Source: an uncultured Paracoccus sp. | GTDB lineage: Bacteria > Pseudomonadota > Alphaproteobacteria > Rhodobacterales > Rhodobacteraceae | Length of the DNA: 64,000 bases | Direction: 5' to 3' | Assembly: GCF_947496875.1 (NCBI RefSeq) | Contig: NZ_CANMEH010000007.1 | Coordinates: 1-64,000 of the forward strand | Part shown: one piece after another, positions 54,487 to 63,649 of the stretch | How positions within the stretch are numbered: the first letter of the stretch is position 1 | Layout: each line of letters begins with the position of its first letter | Notes under the pieces: generated by a model | The model's database searches: none | What the model saw: the letters and a program-made list of their open reading frames with translations, nothing else | Told to the model about the DNA's origin: nothing | Translations under genes and position numbers: made by a program

Positions 54487-55056
54487 TCAGACCTGTCCGT
54501 GGCGGAAACAGCAGGTGAGGTGATCGTTCACCATCCCTGTCGCCTGCATGAACGCATAGGTGATCACCGGCCCGCAGAACCGGAACCCGGCCTGCCGCAG
54601 CGCCCGTGACATCTGCTGCGATTGCACCGTCTGGGCCGGCACCTCGGCAGCCGTCGCGAACCGGTTCACGATCGGCTCGCCGCCGACGAACTGCCACAGG
54701 AACTCGGTAAAATCGTAACGATCCTGGACGGCCAGCCACGCCTGCGCGTTGCCCACCGCCGCCTCGATCTTGCCGCGATGCCGCACGATGCCGGGATCGG
54801 CCATCGCCCGGGCCACCTCGGCGTCGGACCAGCGCGCCAGCCGCTCGGGGTCGAACCCGTCGAACACCCGGCGAAAATTCTGCCGCTTCTTCAGTATCGT
54901 GATCCAGCTCAGACCGGCCTGGAATCCGTCCAGCACCAGCTTCTCGAACAGGGCGCGGCCATCCCGCTCGGGCACCCCCCATTCACAGTCGTGATAGACG
55001 ACATAGACTGGATCGGTGCCGCACCAGGGGCAACGCGCGCGTGTGTCGCTCGTCAT
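54487..55056 (-). CDS. tag: DNA-3-methyladenine glycosylase I
   Basis: A 189-residue base-excision repair enzyme. Zinc-binding N-terminus CPWCGTDPVYVVYHDCEWGVP (about residues 9-29), then GFQAGLSWITILKKRQNFRRVFDGFDP (~44-70), the helix-hairpin-helix-like region, and near the C-terminus GFRFCGPVITYAFMQATGMVNDH, followed by TCCFRH with the last zinc ligands. It removes 3-methyladenine from alkylated DNA. Length and motif order are standard for Tag. It is divergent from the EAL gene. Confidence 0.96.
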   Translation of the reverse strand: MTSDTRARCPWCGTDPVYVVYHDCEWGVPERDGRALFEKLVLDGFQAGLSWITILKKRQNFRRVFDGFDPERLARWSDAEVARAMADPGIVRHRGKIEAAVGNAQAWLAVQDRYDFTEFLWQFVGGEPIVNRFATAAEVPAQTVQSQQMSRALRQAGFRFCGPVITYAFMQATGMVNDHLTCCFRHGQV

Positions 55057-55150
55057 CGACCGTTAACCTCGTTGCCGCTTTTCGCCGCGCCTTTACGGCC
55101 TATTGACGTATTCCCGGCGAGAGTGCTCCCAAAGAAGACAGGAGGCCAGC

Positions 55151-55987
55151 GTGACCCTTTCCGACGGGCCGGAACACAGCGAGATCGAGCGCGGGTCGCC
55201 CGTCGACTATGCCATCGACCAGCAGGCGCGCCTGACGCTGGCCACGGTGCAGGATTCGGTGTCACGCGGCGACGGTGTGCTTGCCTTCCAGCCGGTGGTG
55301 CAGGCCGACCGCCCGGATCGCCCGGCGTTCTACGAAGGGCTGATCCGGATCATTGACGTCACGGGGCGCCTGATTCCCCTGCGCGATTTCATGCCCCGCG
55401 TGGAAACCATGGAACTGGGGCGGCAGATCGACTGCCTGTCGCTGTCGCTTGGCTTGCAGACCCTGGCGCAGGAACCGGCGCTGCGATTGTCGGTGAACAT
55501 GTCCGCCCGCACCATCGGCCATCCCGACTGGACCCGTATCCTGCTGCAGGGCATCGCCGGCCGGGAAAGCCTGGCCGAACGGCTGATCCTGGAAATCACC
55601 GAAAGCTCGGCGATGGACCTGCCCGATCCGGTCCGGCGATTCATGCACGACCTGCAGGGGCGCGGCATCAGCTTTGCGCTGGACGATTTCGGGGCCGGCT
55701 ACACCTCGTTCCGGTACCTGCAGGATTTCTGCTTCGACATGATCAAGATCGACGGGCGGTTCATCCGCGACATCGCGCGGCACCGCGACAACCAGGTCCT
55801 CGCCCGGGCGCTGCAGACGATCGCCCATCATTTCGACATGTTCACCGTGGCCGAATCGGTCGAGACGGCCGAGGACGCCGCGTTCCTGATCGAGATGGGC
55901 GTGGACTGCCTGCAGGGCTACTATTTCGGCGCGCCGACAATCGTGCCGCCCTGGCGTTCGCCCAGCCCGGAATCGCGGCGGATGTGA
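55151..55987 (+). CDS. EAL-domain cyclic-di-GMP phosphodiesterase
   Basis: A 278-residue protein made of one EAL domain with no GGDEF or sensor part. The EAL motif reads EGL (FYEGLIRI, about residues 59-66). The other catalytic residues appear intact: Asn in LSVNMSA, Glu in LILEITES, the DDFG in FALDDFGAGYTSF, Lys in MIKIDGRF, Glu in VAESVET and the C-terminal LQGYYFGAP. So c-di-GMP hydrolysis to pGpG is likely. The start is GTG at 55151, with AGGAGG about 7 nt before it; an in-frame ATG at 55103 lacks support. Confidence 0.9.
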   Translation: MTLSDGPEHSEIERGSPVDYAIDQQARLTLATVQDSVSRGDGVLAFQPVVQADRPDRPAFYEGLIRIIDVTGRLIPLRDFMPRVETMELGRQIDCLSLSLGLQTLAQEPALRLSVNMSARTIGHPDWTRILLQGIAGRESLAERLILEITESSAMDLPDPVRRFMHDLQGRGISFALDDFGAGYTSFRYLQDFCFDMIKIDGRFIRDIARHRDNQVLARALQTIAHHFDMFTVAESVETAEDAAFLIEMGVDCLQGYYFGAPTIVPPWRSPSPESRRM

Positions 55988-56148
55988 CAGCCCGCGCTGG
56001 CGCGACGATAAAATAACCACTTGATATGTAAGAACATACACATCTCATTCCCGCTCCGCAGCGCCGCCGCGCCTTCGCCTTGCGCAACAATTTGTCCCCG
56101 TCTAGCCTTCCGGTGTAACAGGATTTCACGCCACAAGGGGGGAACACC

Positions 56149-56874
56149 ATGGCCAAGGTTGCAATCGTCACCGGGGGATCGCGCGGCATCGGCGCGGCGA
56201 TCAGCAAGGCGCTGAAGGATCAGGGCTACACCGTCGCGGCAAACTATGCCGGCAACGACGAGGCGGCCCGGGCCTTCACGGACGAGACGGGGATCAAGAC
56301 CTACAAGTGGTCGGTCGCCGACTACGACGCCTGCGCCGCCGGCGTGAAGCAGGTCGAGGACGAGCTGGGCCCGGTCGCGGTCCTGGTGAACAACGCCGGC
56401 ATCACCCGCGACGCCATGTTCCACAAGATGACCCCCCAGCAGTGGAAAGAGGTGATCGACACCAACCTGACCGGCCTCTTCAACATGACCCATGCGGTCT
56501 GGAACGGCATGCGCGAGCGCAAGTTCGGCCGGATCGTGAACATCAGCTCGGTGAACGGTCAGAAGGGCCAGGCCGGGCAAGCCAACTATTCCGCCGCCAA
56601 GGCCGGCGACATCGGCTTTACCCGCGCGCTGGCTCAGGAAGGCGCGCGCGCCGGCATCACCGTCAACGCCGTCGCCCCCGGCTATATCGGAACGGAGATG
56701 GTCCGCGCCATCGACGAGAAGGTCCTGAGCGAGCGCATCATCCCGCAGATCCCGGTCGGCCGCCTGGGCGAACCGGAAGAGATCGCGCGCTGCGTCGTGT
56801 TCCTGGCCGCCGACGACGCGGGCTTCATCACCGGCTCGACGATCAGCGCCAACGGGGCGCAGTTCTTCAGCTGA
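56149..56874 (+). CDS. phaB: Acetoacetyl-CoA reductase (PHB synthesis)
   Basis: A 241-residue SDR enzyme closely matching PhaB/PhbB. Cofactor motif VAIVTGGSRGIGAAISKAL (about residues 4-22), NNAGITRDAMFHKM (~82-95), catalytic Ser-Tyr-Lys in NISSVNGQKGQAGQANYSAAK, and EPEEIARCVVFLAADDAGFITGSTISANGAQF at the end. It reduces acetoacetyl-CoA to (R)-3-hydroxybutyryl-CoA with NADPH for polyhydroxybutyrate. The thiolase gene that often precedes phaB is not adjacent. The ~160 bp before it are AT-rich and probably hold the promoter. A hairpin follows at 56903-56927. Confidence 0.95.
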   Translation: MAKVAIVTGGSRGIGAAISKALKDQGYTVAANYAGNDEAARAFTDETGIKTYKWSVADYDACAAGVKQVEDELGPVAVLVNNAGITRDAMFHKMTPQQWKEVIDTNLTGLFNMTHAVWNGMRERKFGRIVNISSVNGQKGQAGQANYSAAKAGDIGFTRALAQEGARAGITVNAVAPGYIGTEMVRAIDEKVLSERIIPQIPVGRLGEPEEIARCVVFLAADDAGFITGSTISANGAQFFS

Positions 56875-56902
56875 TCGGGACCGCAGGATCCCGCCACCGA
56901 AA

Positions 56903-56927
56903 AGGGCCGGCGCATCGCGCCGGCCCT
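56903..56927 (+). terminator. Hairpin terminator after phaB
   Basis: AGGGCCGGCGC-ATC-GCGCCGGCCCT is an 11-bp perfect stem with a 3-nt loop, 28 bp after the phaB stop and before the convergent DUF465 gene. No strong T run follows on either side. Confidence 0.65.
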
Positions 56928-56970
56928 GCATCGTTCAGGCAAATGGTTTGTCGAACGCGATCAATGGCGG

Positions 56971-57135
56971 TCAGTGGCTCAGCCGGGCGATCTCCTCTTT
57001 CAGCCGCAGCTTCTCACGCTTCATCTCGGTCAGTGTCAGGTCGTCAGTTCCAGGCTGGCGCTGGGCACGTTCCACGGCATCGGACAAGTTCTGGTGCTTC
57101 TTGCGCAGTTCCTGGACATGAGAGGCAACGGACAT
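56971..57135 (-). CDS. DUF465 (YdcH-like) small protein
   Basis: A 54-residue, highly charged helical protein. HVQELRKKHQNLSDAVERAQ and DLTLTEMKREKLRLKEEIARL give the DUF465 pattern of two coiled-coil helices. The ATG at 57135 is preferred to an upstream in-frame start without similarity. The family is abundant in proteobacteria, and its function is unknown. It is convergent with phaB. Confidence 0.9.
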   Translation of the reverse strand: MSVASHVQELRKKHQNLSDAVERAQRQPGTDDLTLTEMKREKLRLKEEIARLSH

Positions 57136-57180
57136 GACACATGCTCCTGTTCTGGTGGTCAGTGTCACAAGTCCATCACA

Positions 57181-57948
57181 TTAGACCCCGCCTGTCACCG
57201 GGATTTCGCCGGTCCGCAGGTCCAGTGGCGCGGCGTTGCGCAACACTGCCTGCGCCGCAGGCGTCAGGTCCTCGCCGTCGTGCAGATGGCGCGCCGCCGC
57301 ATGCAGGACGAGGGGCGCCAGCAGCCGCAGCGGACCACGGGCGCCCTTGCGGGCGGCGACGATCACGCGGCCCGCGGCCCGGCCGGCGCGCGCCGCGATC
57401 GGCAGGATCACCACGTCACCCGCCCGTCCGGCAAGCGCCACCAGGATCGCGTCCAGTCGTTCGGCCCGATGGATCAGGGTCAGTCGTCCCCCCGGGCGCA
57501 GCCGCCGCAGCCCCGCGTCCACCCAGGCCGGCAACGGCGTGGCCTCGTGGCGGGCCGCGGCGCGATAGGGGTCCGGCGCAGGCGTGCCGGACCCGAAGAA
57601 CGGCGCGTTGGTCACCACGTGATCGAAGCTTTCCGCCCGCAGCGCCACCGGCATCCGCTCGACCTCGCCGGTGACGATCCGCGCCGGCAGCCCGGCAGCC
57701 ACCGCATTGGTCCGGGCGAGTTCCGCCACCGTCTCGTCGCGTTCCAGCCCGGTCAGTACCAGTCCCGGCACCCGCACCCCCAGGCACAACAACGCGGCGC
57801 CCGCCCCGCAGCCCAGGTCCAGCACCGACTGGCCCGTCCGGGCGGGGCAGGCCGCCGCGAGCAGTACCGCGTCGGTGCCGGCGCGGTATCCGGTGACGGG
57901 CTGCGTCAACCGCAGGCGCCCCCCAAGGAAATCGTCGCTCCGCGTCAC
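57181..57948 (-). CDS. RNA/protein N-methyltransferase, tRNA1(Val) TrmN6-like
   Basis: A 255-residue SAM methyltransferase. SAM motif VLDLGCGAGAALLCLG (about residues 43-58), LTGLERDETV and VEMPV-like VERMPVAL follow. The catalytic motif reads VTNAPFFG (~112-119), where N6-adenine methylases usually have NPPY/F, so the second position is Ala. SAM-dependent fold and length fit TrmN6-type enzymes acting on adenine 37 of tRNA-Val, but the altered motif makes the activity uncertain. It starts with GTG overlapping the DUF2007 stop (GTGA at 57945-57948). Confidence 0.8.
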   Translation of the reverse strand: MTRSDDFLGGRLRLTQPVTGYRAGTDAVLLAAACPARTGQSVLDLGCGAGAALLCLGVRVPGLVLTGLERDETVAELARTNAVAAGLPARIVTGEVERMPVALRAESFDHVVTNAPFFGSGTPAPDPYRAAARHEATPLPAWVDAGLRRLRPGGRLTLIHRAERLDAILVALAGRAGDVVILPIAARAGRAAGRVIVAARKGARGPLRLLAPLVLHAAARHLHDGEDLTPAAQAVLRNAAPLDLRTGEIPVTGGV

Positions 57949-58151
57949 CCGATCCCGTGATCGCGCAGGATCGCCCGGGCCATGAAGAGGTCGCGATCTG
58001 CGACCATCAGCCGCCGGGGCAGGATGCCGATCGAGCCCTCGAGCACGCTCATGTGCTGGTCCAGGGCGAATGCGGTGATCCCTTCGCCGGCCAGCAGGTC
58101 GGTGGCGCGAACGATGGTCAGCGGGTCGGTGGTGCGCAGCAATTCCTTCAT
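57945..58151 (-). CDS. DUF2007 domain protein
   Basis: A 68-residue protein. MKELLRTTDPLTIVRATDLLAGEGITAFALDQHMSVLEGSIGILPRRLMVADRDLFMARAILR covers nearly the whole chain. It fits the DUF2007 (putative signal-transducing, GlnB-like) pattern of a short alpha/beta unit beginning with a KEL-R-T and ending with D-A-I-L. It shares an operon with the methyltransferase through an overlapping stop/start. Function is unknown. Confidence 0.8.
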   Translation of the reverse strand: MKELLRTTDPLTIVRATDLLAGEGITAFALDQHMSVLEGSIGILPRRLMVADRDLFMARAILRDHGIG

Positions 58152-58224
58152 GGCAGACGCACGGTAAGCCTCGGTTGCTAAACTGTCCACGCCGTGGCAA
58201 TGGCTCTGCGGAAAGGATGCGCGC

Positions 58225-59226
58225 ATGGGTCTGAACGACAACGTTGCCGAGCCGCTGGAGCGGTTGTCCCGCCTGCTGGAAACGGACATGGCCGCGGTGA
58301 CCGCCCTGATCCACGCCCGGATGAGCAGCCGGTACGCCCCCCGCATCCCCGAGGTGACCGCGCATCTGATCGAGGCGGGCGGCAAGCGGCTGCGCCCCAT
58401 GCTGACCGTCGCGGCGGCGCGGATGCTGGGCTATGAGGGCGTGCAGCATCACCTGCTGGCGGCGGCCGTCGAATACATCCACACCGCAACGCTGCTGCAT
58501 GACGACGTCGTCGACGAAAGCCGGCAGCGCCGCGGCCGGCCCACGGCCAACCTGCTGTGGGACAACAAGTCCAGCGTCCTGGTCGGCGACTATCTGTTCG
58601 CGCGCAGCTTTCAGCTGATGACCGAGGCGGGCAGCCTCCGGGTGATGGAAATCCTCGCGAATGCCTCGGCCACGATCTCGGAGGGGGAGGTCCTGCAGTT
58701 GTCCGCGGCGCAGGATCTGGCCACCGACGAGGCCGTCTACCTGCAGGTCGTCCGCGGCAAGACCGCGGCCCTGTTTTCCGCGGCAACCGAGGTCGGCGGC
58801 GTCGTCGCCGGCGCGACCGAGCCGCAGGTCCGGGCCCTGTATGATTACGGCGATGCGCTGGGGATCGCGTTCCAGATCGTCGATGACGTGCTCGATTATG
58901 GCGGCATCGCCGACCGGATCGGCAAGAACACCGGGGACGATTTCCGCGAGCGCAAGCTGACCCTGCCGGTGATCAAGGCGGTGGCGCTGGCGGACGCCGA
59001 CGAACGCGCCTTCTGGCAGCGCACGATCGAGCGGGGCGACCAGCGCGACGGCGACCTGGACCAGGCGCTGGCAATCCTCGGACGCCACGGCGCCATCCAG
59101 GCGGCCCGCGCCGACGCGGTTGCCTGGGCCGCGCGGGCCCGGGCGGCGCTGGCGGCGCTGCCGCCGCATCCGGTGCGCGACCTGCTGGCCGAGATGGCCG
59201 ACTTCGTCGTCGCCCGCGTCGCCTGA
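58225..59226 (+). CDS. Polyprenyl diphosphate synthase (octaprenyl/decaprenyl type)
   Basis: A 333-residue trans-prenyltransferase. The first Asp-rich motif is ATLLHDDVVDESRQRRGRPT (about residues 90-109) and the second is QIVDDVLDYGG (~211-221). GGKRLRPMLTVAAARML and KTAALFSAATEVGG are also conserved. Small/large residues before the first DDxxD fit long-chain (C40-C50) synthases such as IspB, which make the ubiquinone side chain. It is divergent from the DUF2007 gene and followed by a hairpin. Confidence 0.94.
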   Translation: MGLNDNVAEPLERLSRLLETDMAAVTALIHARMSSRYAPRIPEVTAHLIEAGGKRLRPMLTVAAARMLGYEGVQHHLLAAAVEYIHTATLLHDDVVDESRQRRGRPTANLLWDNKSSVLVGDYLFARSFQLMTEAGSLRVMEILANASATISEGEVLQLSAAQDLATDEAVYLQVVRGKTAALFSAATEVGGVVAGATEPQVRALYDYGDALGIAFQIVDDVLDYGGIADRIGKNTGDDFRERKLTLPVIKAVALADADERAFWQRTIERGDQRDGDLDQALAILGRHGAIQAARADAVAWAARARAALAALPPHPVRDLLAEMADFVVARVA

Positions 59227-59247
59227 GCGACCGGTTCGAAACGGAAA

Positions 59248-59270
59248 GGACCCGGCCAGGGGCCGGGTCC
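59248..59270 (+). terminator. Hairpin terminator after polyprenyl synthase
   Basis: GGACCCGGCC-AGG-GGCCGGGTCC, a perfect 10-bp stem, lies 21 bp after the stop and before the convergent amtB. It is followed by GGTTCC, so no classic T run. Confidence 0.65.
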
Positions 59271-59304
59271 GGTTCCAAGTCATCCCACCGGGGGGCGGGG
59301 CCGC

Positions 59305-60777
59305 TCAGTTATAGGCGTTCTCGCCGTGGGTGGTCAGATCCAGCCCCTGCCGCTCGTCGGCCGCATCGACCCGCAGCCCGATAACGGCCCGGACCACGTG
59401 GATCGCCACGAACGACACCACCCCCGACCAGCCAATGCAGATCAGCACGCCCAGGGTCTGCGACCAGACCTGCCCGGCCATGTCATACTCCCCGACCGCC
59501 CCGGCCGCATAGTCGAACACCCCGCCGCCGCCAAGCGCAGGTGCCGCAAAGACCCCCGTCAGGATGGCGCCGACGATTCCGCCCACGCCGTGGATGCCGA
59601 ACACGTCGAGGCTGTCATCGATGCCGACCCGGCGCTTCATGGTGACCACGAACCACATGCAGACCAACCCGGCGATCAGACCGATCGCGATGGCGCCCAT
59701 GGGCCCCACAAAGCCGGCCGCAGGGGTGATCGCGACCAGACCGGACACCGCGCCCGACACCCCGCCCAGCAGCGACGGATGCCCGCGCAGGGCCCATTCG
59801 CCAAAGCTCCACGCCAGGGTCGCGGCAGCGGTCGCCACGGTGGTGTTCAGGATCGCCAGCGCCGTCAGGCCGTTGGCTTCCAGGTTCGAACCGGCGTTGA
59901 ACCCGAACCAGCCGATCCACAGCAGGCAGCCGCCCAGCAACGTGAAGGTCAGGTTGTGCGGGGCCATCACCTCGCGCCCGTAGCCGATGCGCGGGCCGGC
60001 GACGAGGGCGGCGACCAGCCCGGCGATTCCGGCGTTGATGTGGATCACCGTGCCGCCGGCGAAATCGAGCGCACCATGCCCGAACAGATAACCGGACGGG
60101 GCGTCAAAGGCGCTGGGGCCGCCCCACCACCAGACCATGTGGGCCATCGGCAGGTAGGACAGGAAGAACCAGATGATCACGAACCCGAGCACGGCCGAGA
60201 ACTTCATCCGCTCGGCGATCGCCCCGACGATCAGCGCGGGCGCGATGCAGGCGAACGCCATCTGGAAGATCACGAAGGCCAGTTCCGGGATGTAGACCCC
60301 GGTCGAGAACGTCTCGACCACGGACCCCGTGTCGACGCCGGCGAGGAACGCCTTGGACAGCCCGCCGATGAACGGCGTCAGCGGACCGGCATCGGCCGCG
60401 TCGCCCGCCCCGGTAAAGGCCAGCGAATAGCCGAAGGCGACCCACAGGATCGCCATCACGCAGAACGTCGCCATGACCTGCATCAGCACCGACAGGACGT
60501 TGCGCGAGCGCACCAGCCCGCCATAGAACAGCGCCAGACCGGGCAGGGTCATCATCATCACCAGAACCGCCGACACCATGACCCAGGTGGTGTCGCCCTT
60601 GTCGGGGACCGGCAGGTCAGGGACGGGCGTCGGCGGCACGACATCGGCCGCCGCCTGGGCCAGCGCGACGTCCGCCGTCAGCATCACGATCGTCACGGCT
60701 GCAGCCCCCGCCCAGGCGATGCAGGACAGGCGGGGCGTTGCCGGACGGCGTTTCGGAAGGGTCAGAGCGTGTGTCAT
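59305..60777 (-). CDS. amtB: Ammonium transporter Amt/MEP/Rh
   Basis: A 490-residue membrane channel. A signal-peptide-like N-terminus (SCIAWAGAAAVTIVMLTADVALAQA) is followed by eleven predicted helices. Conserved features include WVMVSAVLVMMMTLPGLALFYGG (first helix), the DFAGGTVIHINAGIAGLVAAL signature with the pore His, and GIHGVGGIVGAILTGVFA holding the second His. It conducts NH4+/NH3. No glnK-type PII gene is adjacent, which is unusual since most bacteria pair glnK with amtB. It is divergent from the penicillin-binding protein across 265 bp. Confidence 0.95.
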   Translation of the reverse strand: MTHALTLPKRRPATPRLSCIAWAGAAAVTIVMLTADVALAQAAADVVPPTPVPDLPVPDKGDTTWVMVSAVLVMMMTLPGLALFYGGLVRSRNVLSVLMQVMATFCVMAILWVAFGYSLAFTGAGDAADAGPLTPFIGGLSKAFLAGVDTGSVVETFSTGVYIPELAFVIFQMAFACIAPALIVGAIAERMKFSAVLGFVIIWFFLSYLPMAHMVWWWGGPSAFDAPSGYLFGHGALDFAGGTVIHINAGIAGLVAALVAGPRIGYGREVMAPHNLTFTLLGGCLLWIGWFGFNAGSNLEANGLTALAILNTTVATAAATLAWSFGEWALRGHPSLLGGVSGAVSGLVAITPAAGFVGPMGAIAIGLIAGLVCMWFVVTMKRRVGIDDSLDVFGIHGVGGIVGAILTGVFAAPALGGGGVFDYAAGAVGEYDMAGQVWSQTLGVLICIGWSGVVSFVAIHVVRAVIGLRVDAADERQGLDLTTHGENAYN

Positions 60778-61042
60778 GGGTCCTCGTCGATCTGCAGCGG
60801 GCCGGGGGCGACCCGCACTGACCCTTACTGGCGACGAAAAGGGCAGATCGGGTCCAGTCGCCACAGCACCGTTGCCCCGCCGATTCCGGAACTGCCCGGA
60901 AAACGGGCAGCGAACCGGGGCCGATGCCATGAAGATGATCAGGTCACGAGTGGGTCAGCGGCGCGGGCGCAGGTTCTCAATCCGCCCCGATTGCTGTATC
61001 CAGCCCGGGAACAAGGCCGACAAACGGCCGCAGGATGCAGGC

Positions 61043-63514
61043 ATGAAGAAACCCAACGGCACCCGGCGCATCGTCGCCGACAAGCGCTTTGCAGACGCGT
61101 CGACGGGGGCACAGCCCCCGGCTGCAGACGCTGGCCTGCCGCCGCAGAAGGCGCGGCGCCGCGCTTCGACGAAAAAGGCGCCGCCCAGGCGGCGCGGGAA
61201 CGTCGTGACGCGCGGGGTGGCAGGGACGGTGTCGCTGATCTGGCGGATCATCTGGGGCAGCTTCTGGCGGCTGGGCCTTACCGTCCTGCTGATCCTGCTG
61301 TCTGCCTCGGCCTACTACTACTCCACCCTGCCGGAGCCGCAGGCGCTGTTCGACGGGCGGGCGCGCGGATCCGTCACGATGCTGGACCGCGACGGACGGG
61401 TGTTCGCATGGCGTGGCGAAACCTTCGGCACGGTCAGCGCCGACAAGATCGCCCCGGTGCTGAAGGACGCGGTGGTCGCGACCGAGGACCGGCGATTCTA
61501 CAGCCATCTGGGGGTCGATCCGCGTGGTATCGCCAGCGCCATCAGGATCAACCTGGCCGAAGGGCGCGGACCGCTGGAAGGAAACGGCGGGTCGACCATC
61601 ACCCAGCAGGTCGCCAAGCTGCTCTGCCTGGGCGAAAGCTTCGACCCGACCCGCTGGAAATCCGAGGCCGAGTTCGAGGCGGAATGCCGCCAATCTTCGC
61701 TGTGGCGCAAGGTCAAGGAGGTTCCCTACGCCCTGGCGATGGAGACCAAGTACTCCAAGGAAGACATCCTCAACATCTACATGAACCGCAGCTATCTGGG
61801 CGCCGGGGCCCGCGGGTTCGAGGCGGCCAGCCAGCGCTATTTCGGCAAGCCCGCCGCGGATGTCAGCGCCCCCGAGGCCGCGATGCTTGCCGGGCTTCTC
61901 AAGGCCCCCAGCTATTTCGCGCCGACCGGGAACCTGACCCGGGCCCGCGACCGCGCGGCAGTGATCCTGGGGCTAATGCACGAGCAGGATTACCTCACCG
62001 ACGAGGAATTCGCCCAGGCCAAGGCGAACCCCGCCGCGCTCAGCAAGGCGGCGGCGGCCCGCGCGGGCGGCTACTTCGCGGACTGGGTGATGGAATCCGG
62101 CCCGGGCTTCCTGACCAGCGAGACGACCGAGGACGTGACGATCACCACCACGTTCGACCAGCGCATCCAGCGCGCGGCCGAGCGCGCGCTGAACAAGGTG
62201 TTCGACGAGAAGGTCAAGCCCGGGTCGAAGGCGCAGGCCGCGGTGGTCATCATGTCCGCCGACGGGGCCGTGCGCGCGATGATCGGGGGGCGCGACAGCA
62301 CGGTGAACGGGGCCTTCAACCGCGCCACCCAGGCGGTGCGCCAGCCCGGGTCGGCGTTCAAGCCGTTCGTGTACGCTGCGGCGCTGGACATGGGCTATGG
62401 CCCCGGCAGCACCGTGCTGGACGCGCCTCTGACGATCAACGTTCGGGGGTCGGGCCCATGGTCCCCGCAGAACTATACCCGCAACTATCGCGGCGAGATC
62501 ACGCTGACCGCGGCGCTATCCAACTCGATCAACACCTCGACCATCCGCCTGCAGGAAGCGGTGGGCCGCGACGCGGTGCGCCGCGTCGCCCGCGATTTCG
62601 GCTTTGCCCATGATCTGGCATCCGGGCCGTCGCTGGGGCTGGGCGTGTCCGAATCGACGCTGCTGGAAATGACCGGCGCCTACGCGGGCATTCGCAACGG
62701 CGGCACCTCGGTCCGGCCCTACGGGCTTGTCGAACTGCGGATCAAGGGCGACGACACCGCGCTGATGGGGCAGGCCGGGGGTCTGGGCAAGCGGGTGATT
62801 TCGCCCAAGGCCGCCAGCGACCTGATCGGCATGATGCGCGAGGTGATCCGGACGGGCACCGGCACTCGCGCCCGCCTGCCCGGCGATCGCGACGTGGCCG
62901 GCAAGACCGGCACCACCTCGTCGTACCGCGACGCCTGGTTCATCGGCTTTACCCAGCAATACGTGGCCGGGGTCTGGATGGGTTATGACGACAACACCCA
63001 GATGACCGGCGTCACCGGCGGCGGCCTGCCGGCCGAGATCTGGCGCGAGGTGATGGCCCAAATCCACGAGGGCCTGCCGAACGAGCTGCTGGACACCACC
63101 GGTCCGGACGGCGGCGGCCCGGTGCCGCAGGTCGTGGCGGTCAGCGACGGCGATCCGCTGGCCGCGGCCCTGGCGCAGGCGGTGGCAGAGGCCGCGCTGG
63201 TGCGCAACGTGCCGGGCGGCGGGGCGCAGGCCCCGATGCCCGATCGCGCGGCCGGATCGCTGGATGCGGCGCTGGCCGATGCGATGGTCACCGCACAGGA
63301 TGGGGCTGACGCCGCCGTGGCCGAGATCCTTGCGGCCGAAAACCTGGCGGCGCAACAGCTTGGCGGACAGGTTCAGATGGCGCCAATCCCCGAACTGCCC
63401 GACGCCGGCGCATCGCCGGCCGGCCCGGATGCGGGCGGGTCCGCGCCACCAGCGGACGTTCCGCCCGACGACGCCCTTGCGGCTGCACTGGGCGCGGCGC
63501 TGCAGACCAACTGA
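61043..63514 (+). CDS. Class A penicillin-binding protein (transglycosylase/transpeptidase)
   Basis: An 823-residue bifunctional peptidoglycan synthase. A basic N-terminus (~1-55) precedes one TM helix (GLTVLLILLSASAYYYS, ~77-93). The GT51 domain has VVATEDRRFYSHLGVDPRG (~145-163) with the catalytic Glu, GGSTITQQVAKLL and EILNIYMNRSYLG-like KEDILNIYMN. The transpeptidase domain has SxxK in GSAFKPF (~439-445), SNS in TAALSNSINT and KTGTTSSYRD. The C-terminal ~120 residues are Ala/Pro-rich and poorly conserved. The ATG at 61043 is a reasonable start. The closest group is PBP1A/1C-like. Confidence 0.92.
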   Translation: MKKPNGTRRIVADKRFADASTGAQPPAADAGLPPQKARRRASTKKAPPRRRGNVVTRGVAGTVSLIWRIIWGSFWRLGLTVLLILLSASAYYYSTLPEPQALFDGRARGSVTMLDRDGRVFAWRGETFGTVSADKIAPVLKDAVVATEDRRFYSHLGVDPRGIASAIRINLAEGRGPLEGNGGSTITQQVAKLLCLGESFDPTRWKSEAEFEAECRQSSLWRKVKEVPYALAMETKYSKEDILNIYMNRSYLGAGARGFEAASQRYFGKPAADVSAPEAAMLAGLLKAPSYFAPTGNLTRARDRAAVILGLMHEQDYLTDEEFAQAKANPAALSKAAAARAGGYFADWVMESGPGFLTSETTEDVTITTTFDQRIQRAAERALNKVFDEKVKPGSKAQAAVVIMSADGAVRAMIGGRDSTVNGAFNRATQAVRQPGSAFKPFVYAAALDMGYGPGSTVLDAPLTINVRGSGPWSPQNYTRNYRGEITLTAALSNSINTSTIRLQEAVGRDAVRRVARDFGFAHDLASGPSLGLGVSESTLLEMTGAYAGIRNGGTSVRPYGLVELRIKGDDTALMGQAGGLGKRVISPKAASDLIGMMREVIRTGTGTRARLPGDRDVAGKTGTTSSYRDAWFIGFTQQYVAGVWMGYDDNTQMTGVTGGGLPAEIWREVMAQIHEGLPNELLDTTGPDGGGPVPQVVAVSDGDPLAAALAQAVAEAALVRNVPGGGAQAPMPDRAAGSLDAALADAMVTAQDGADAAVAEILAAENLAAQQLGGQVQMAPIPELPDAGASPAGPDAGGSAPPADVPPDDALAAALGAALQTN

Positions 63515-63649
63515 GCGGACCGACGCCGCCCGCCGCAATCCCGGGAGTGGAACACTCGCTTAACCCTTTCCGTCTAACGCGGACAGGTCTAGGACGCCCG
63601 CAGTGAGGGTGAGTCGGATCGCCAGCGCGACTGGCAGGAATGCGGGGCC

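Noticed and set aside
57181..59283. Possible long fusion upstream of the methyltransferase
   Set aside because: Beyond 57948 the frame only mirrors DUF2007 and the polyprenyl synthase gene.
59326..62613. Plus-strand open frame of about 1,100 codons across amtB and the penicillin-binding protein
   Set aside because: It crosses a divergent promoter region, is rich in Arg/Gly/Gln/His and has no family. The real genes in other frames are unmistakable.
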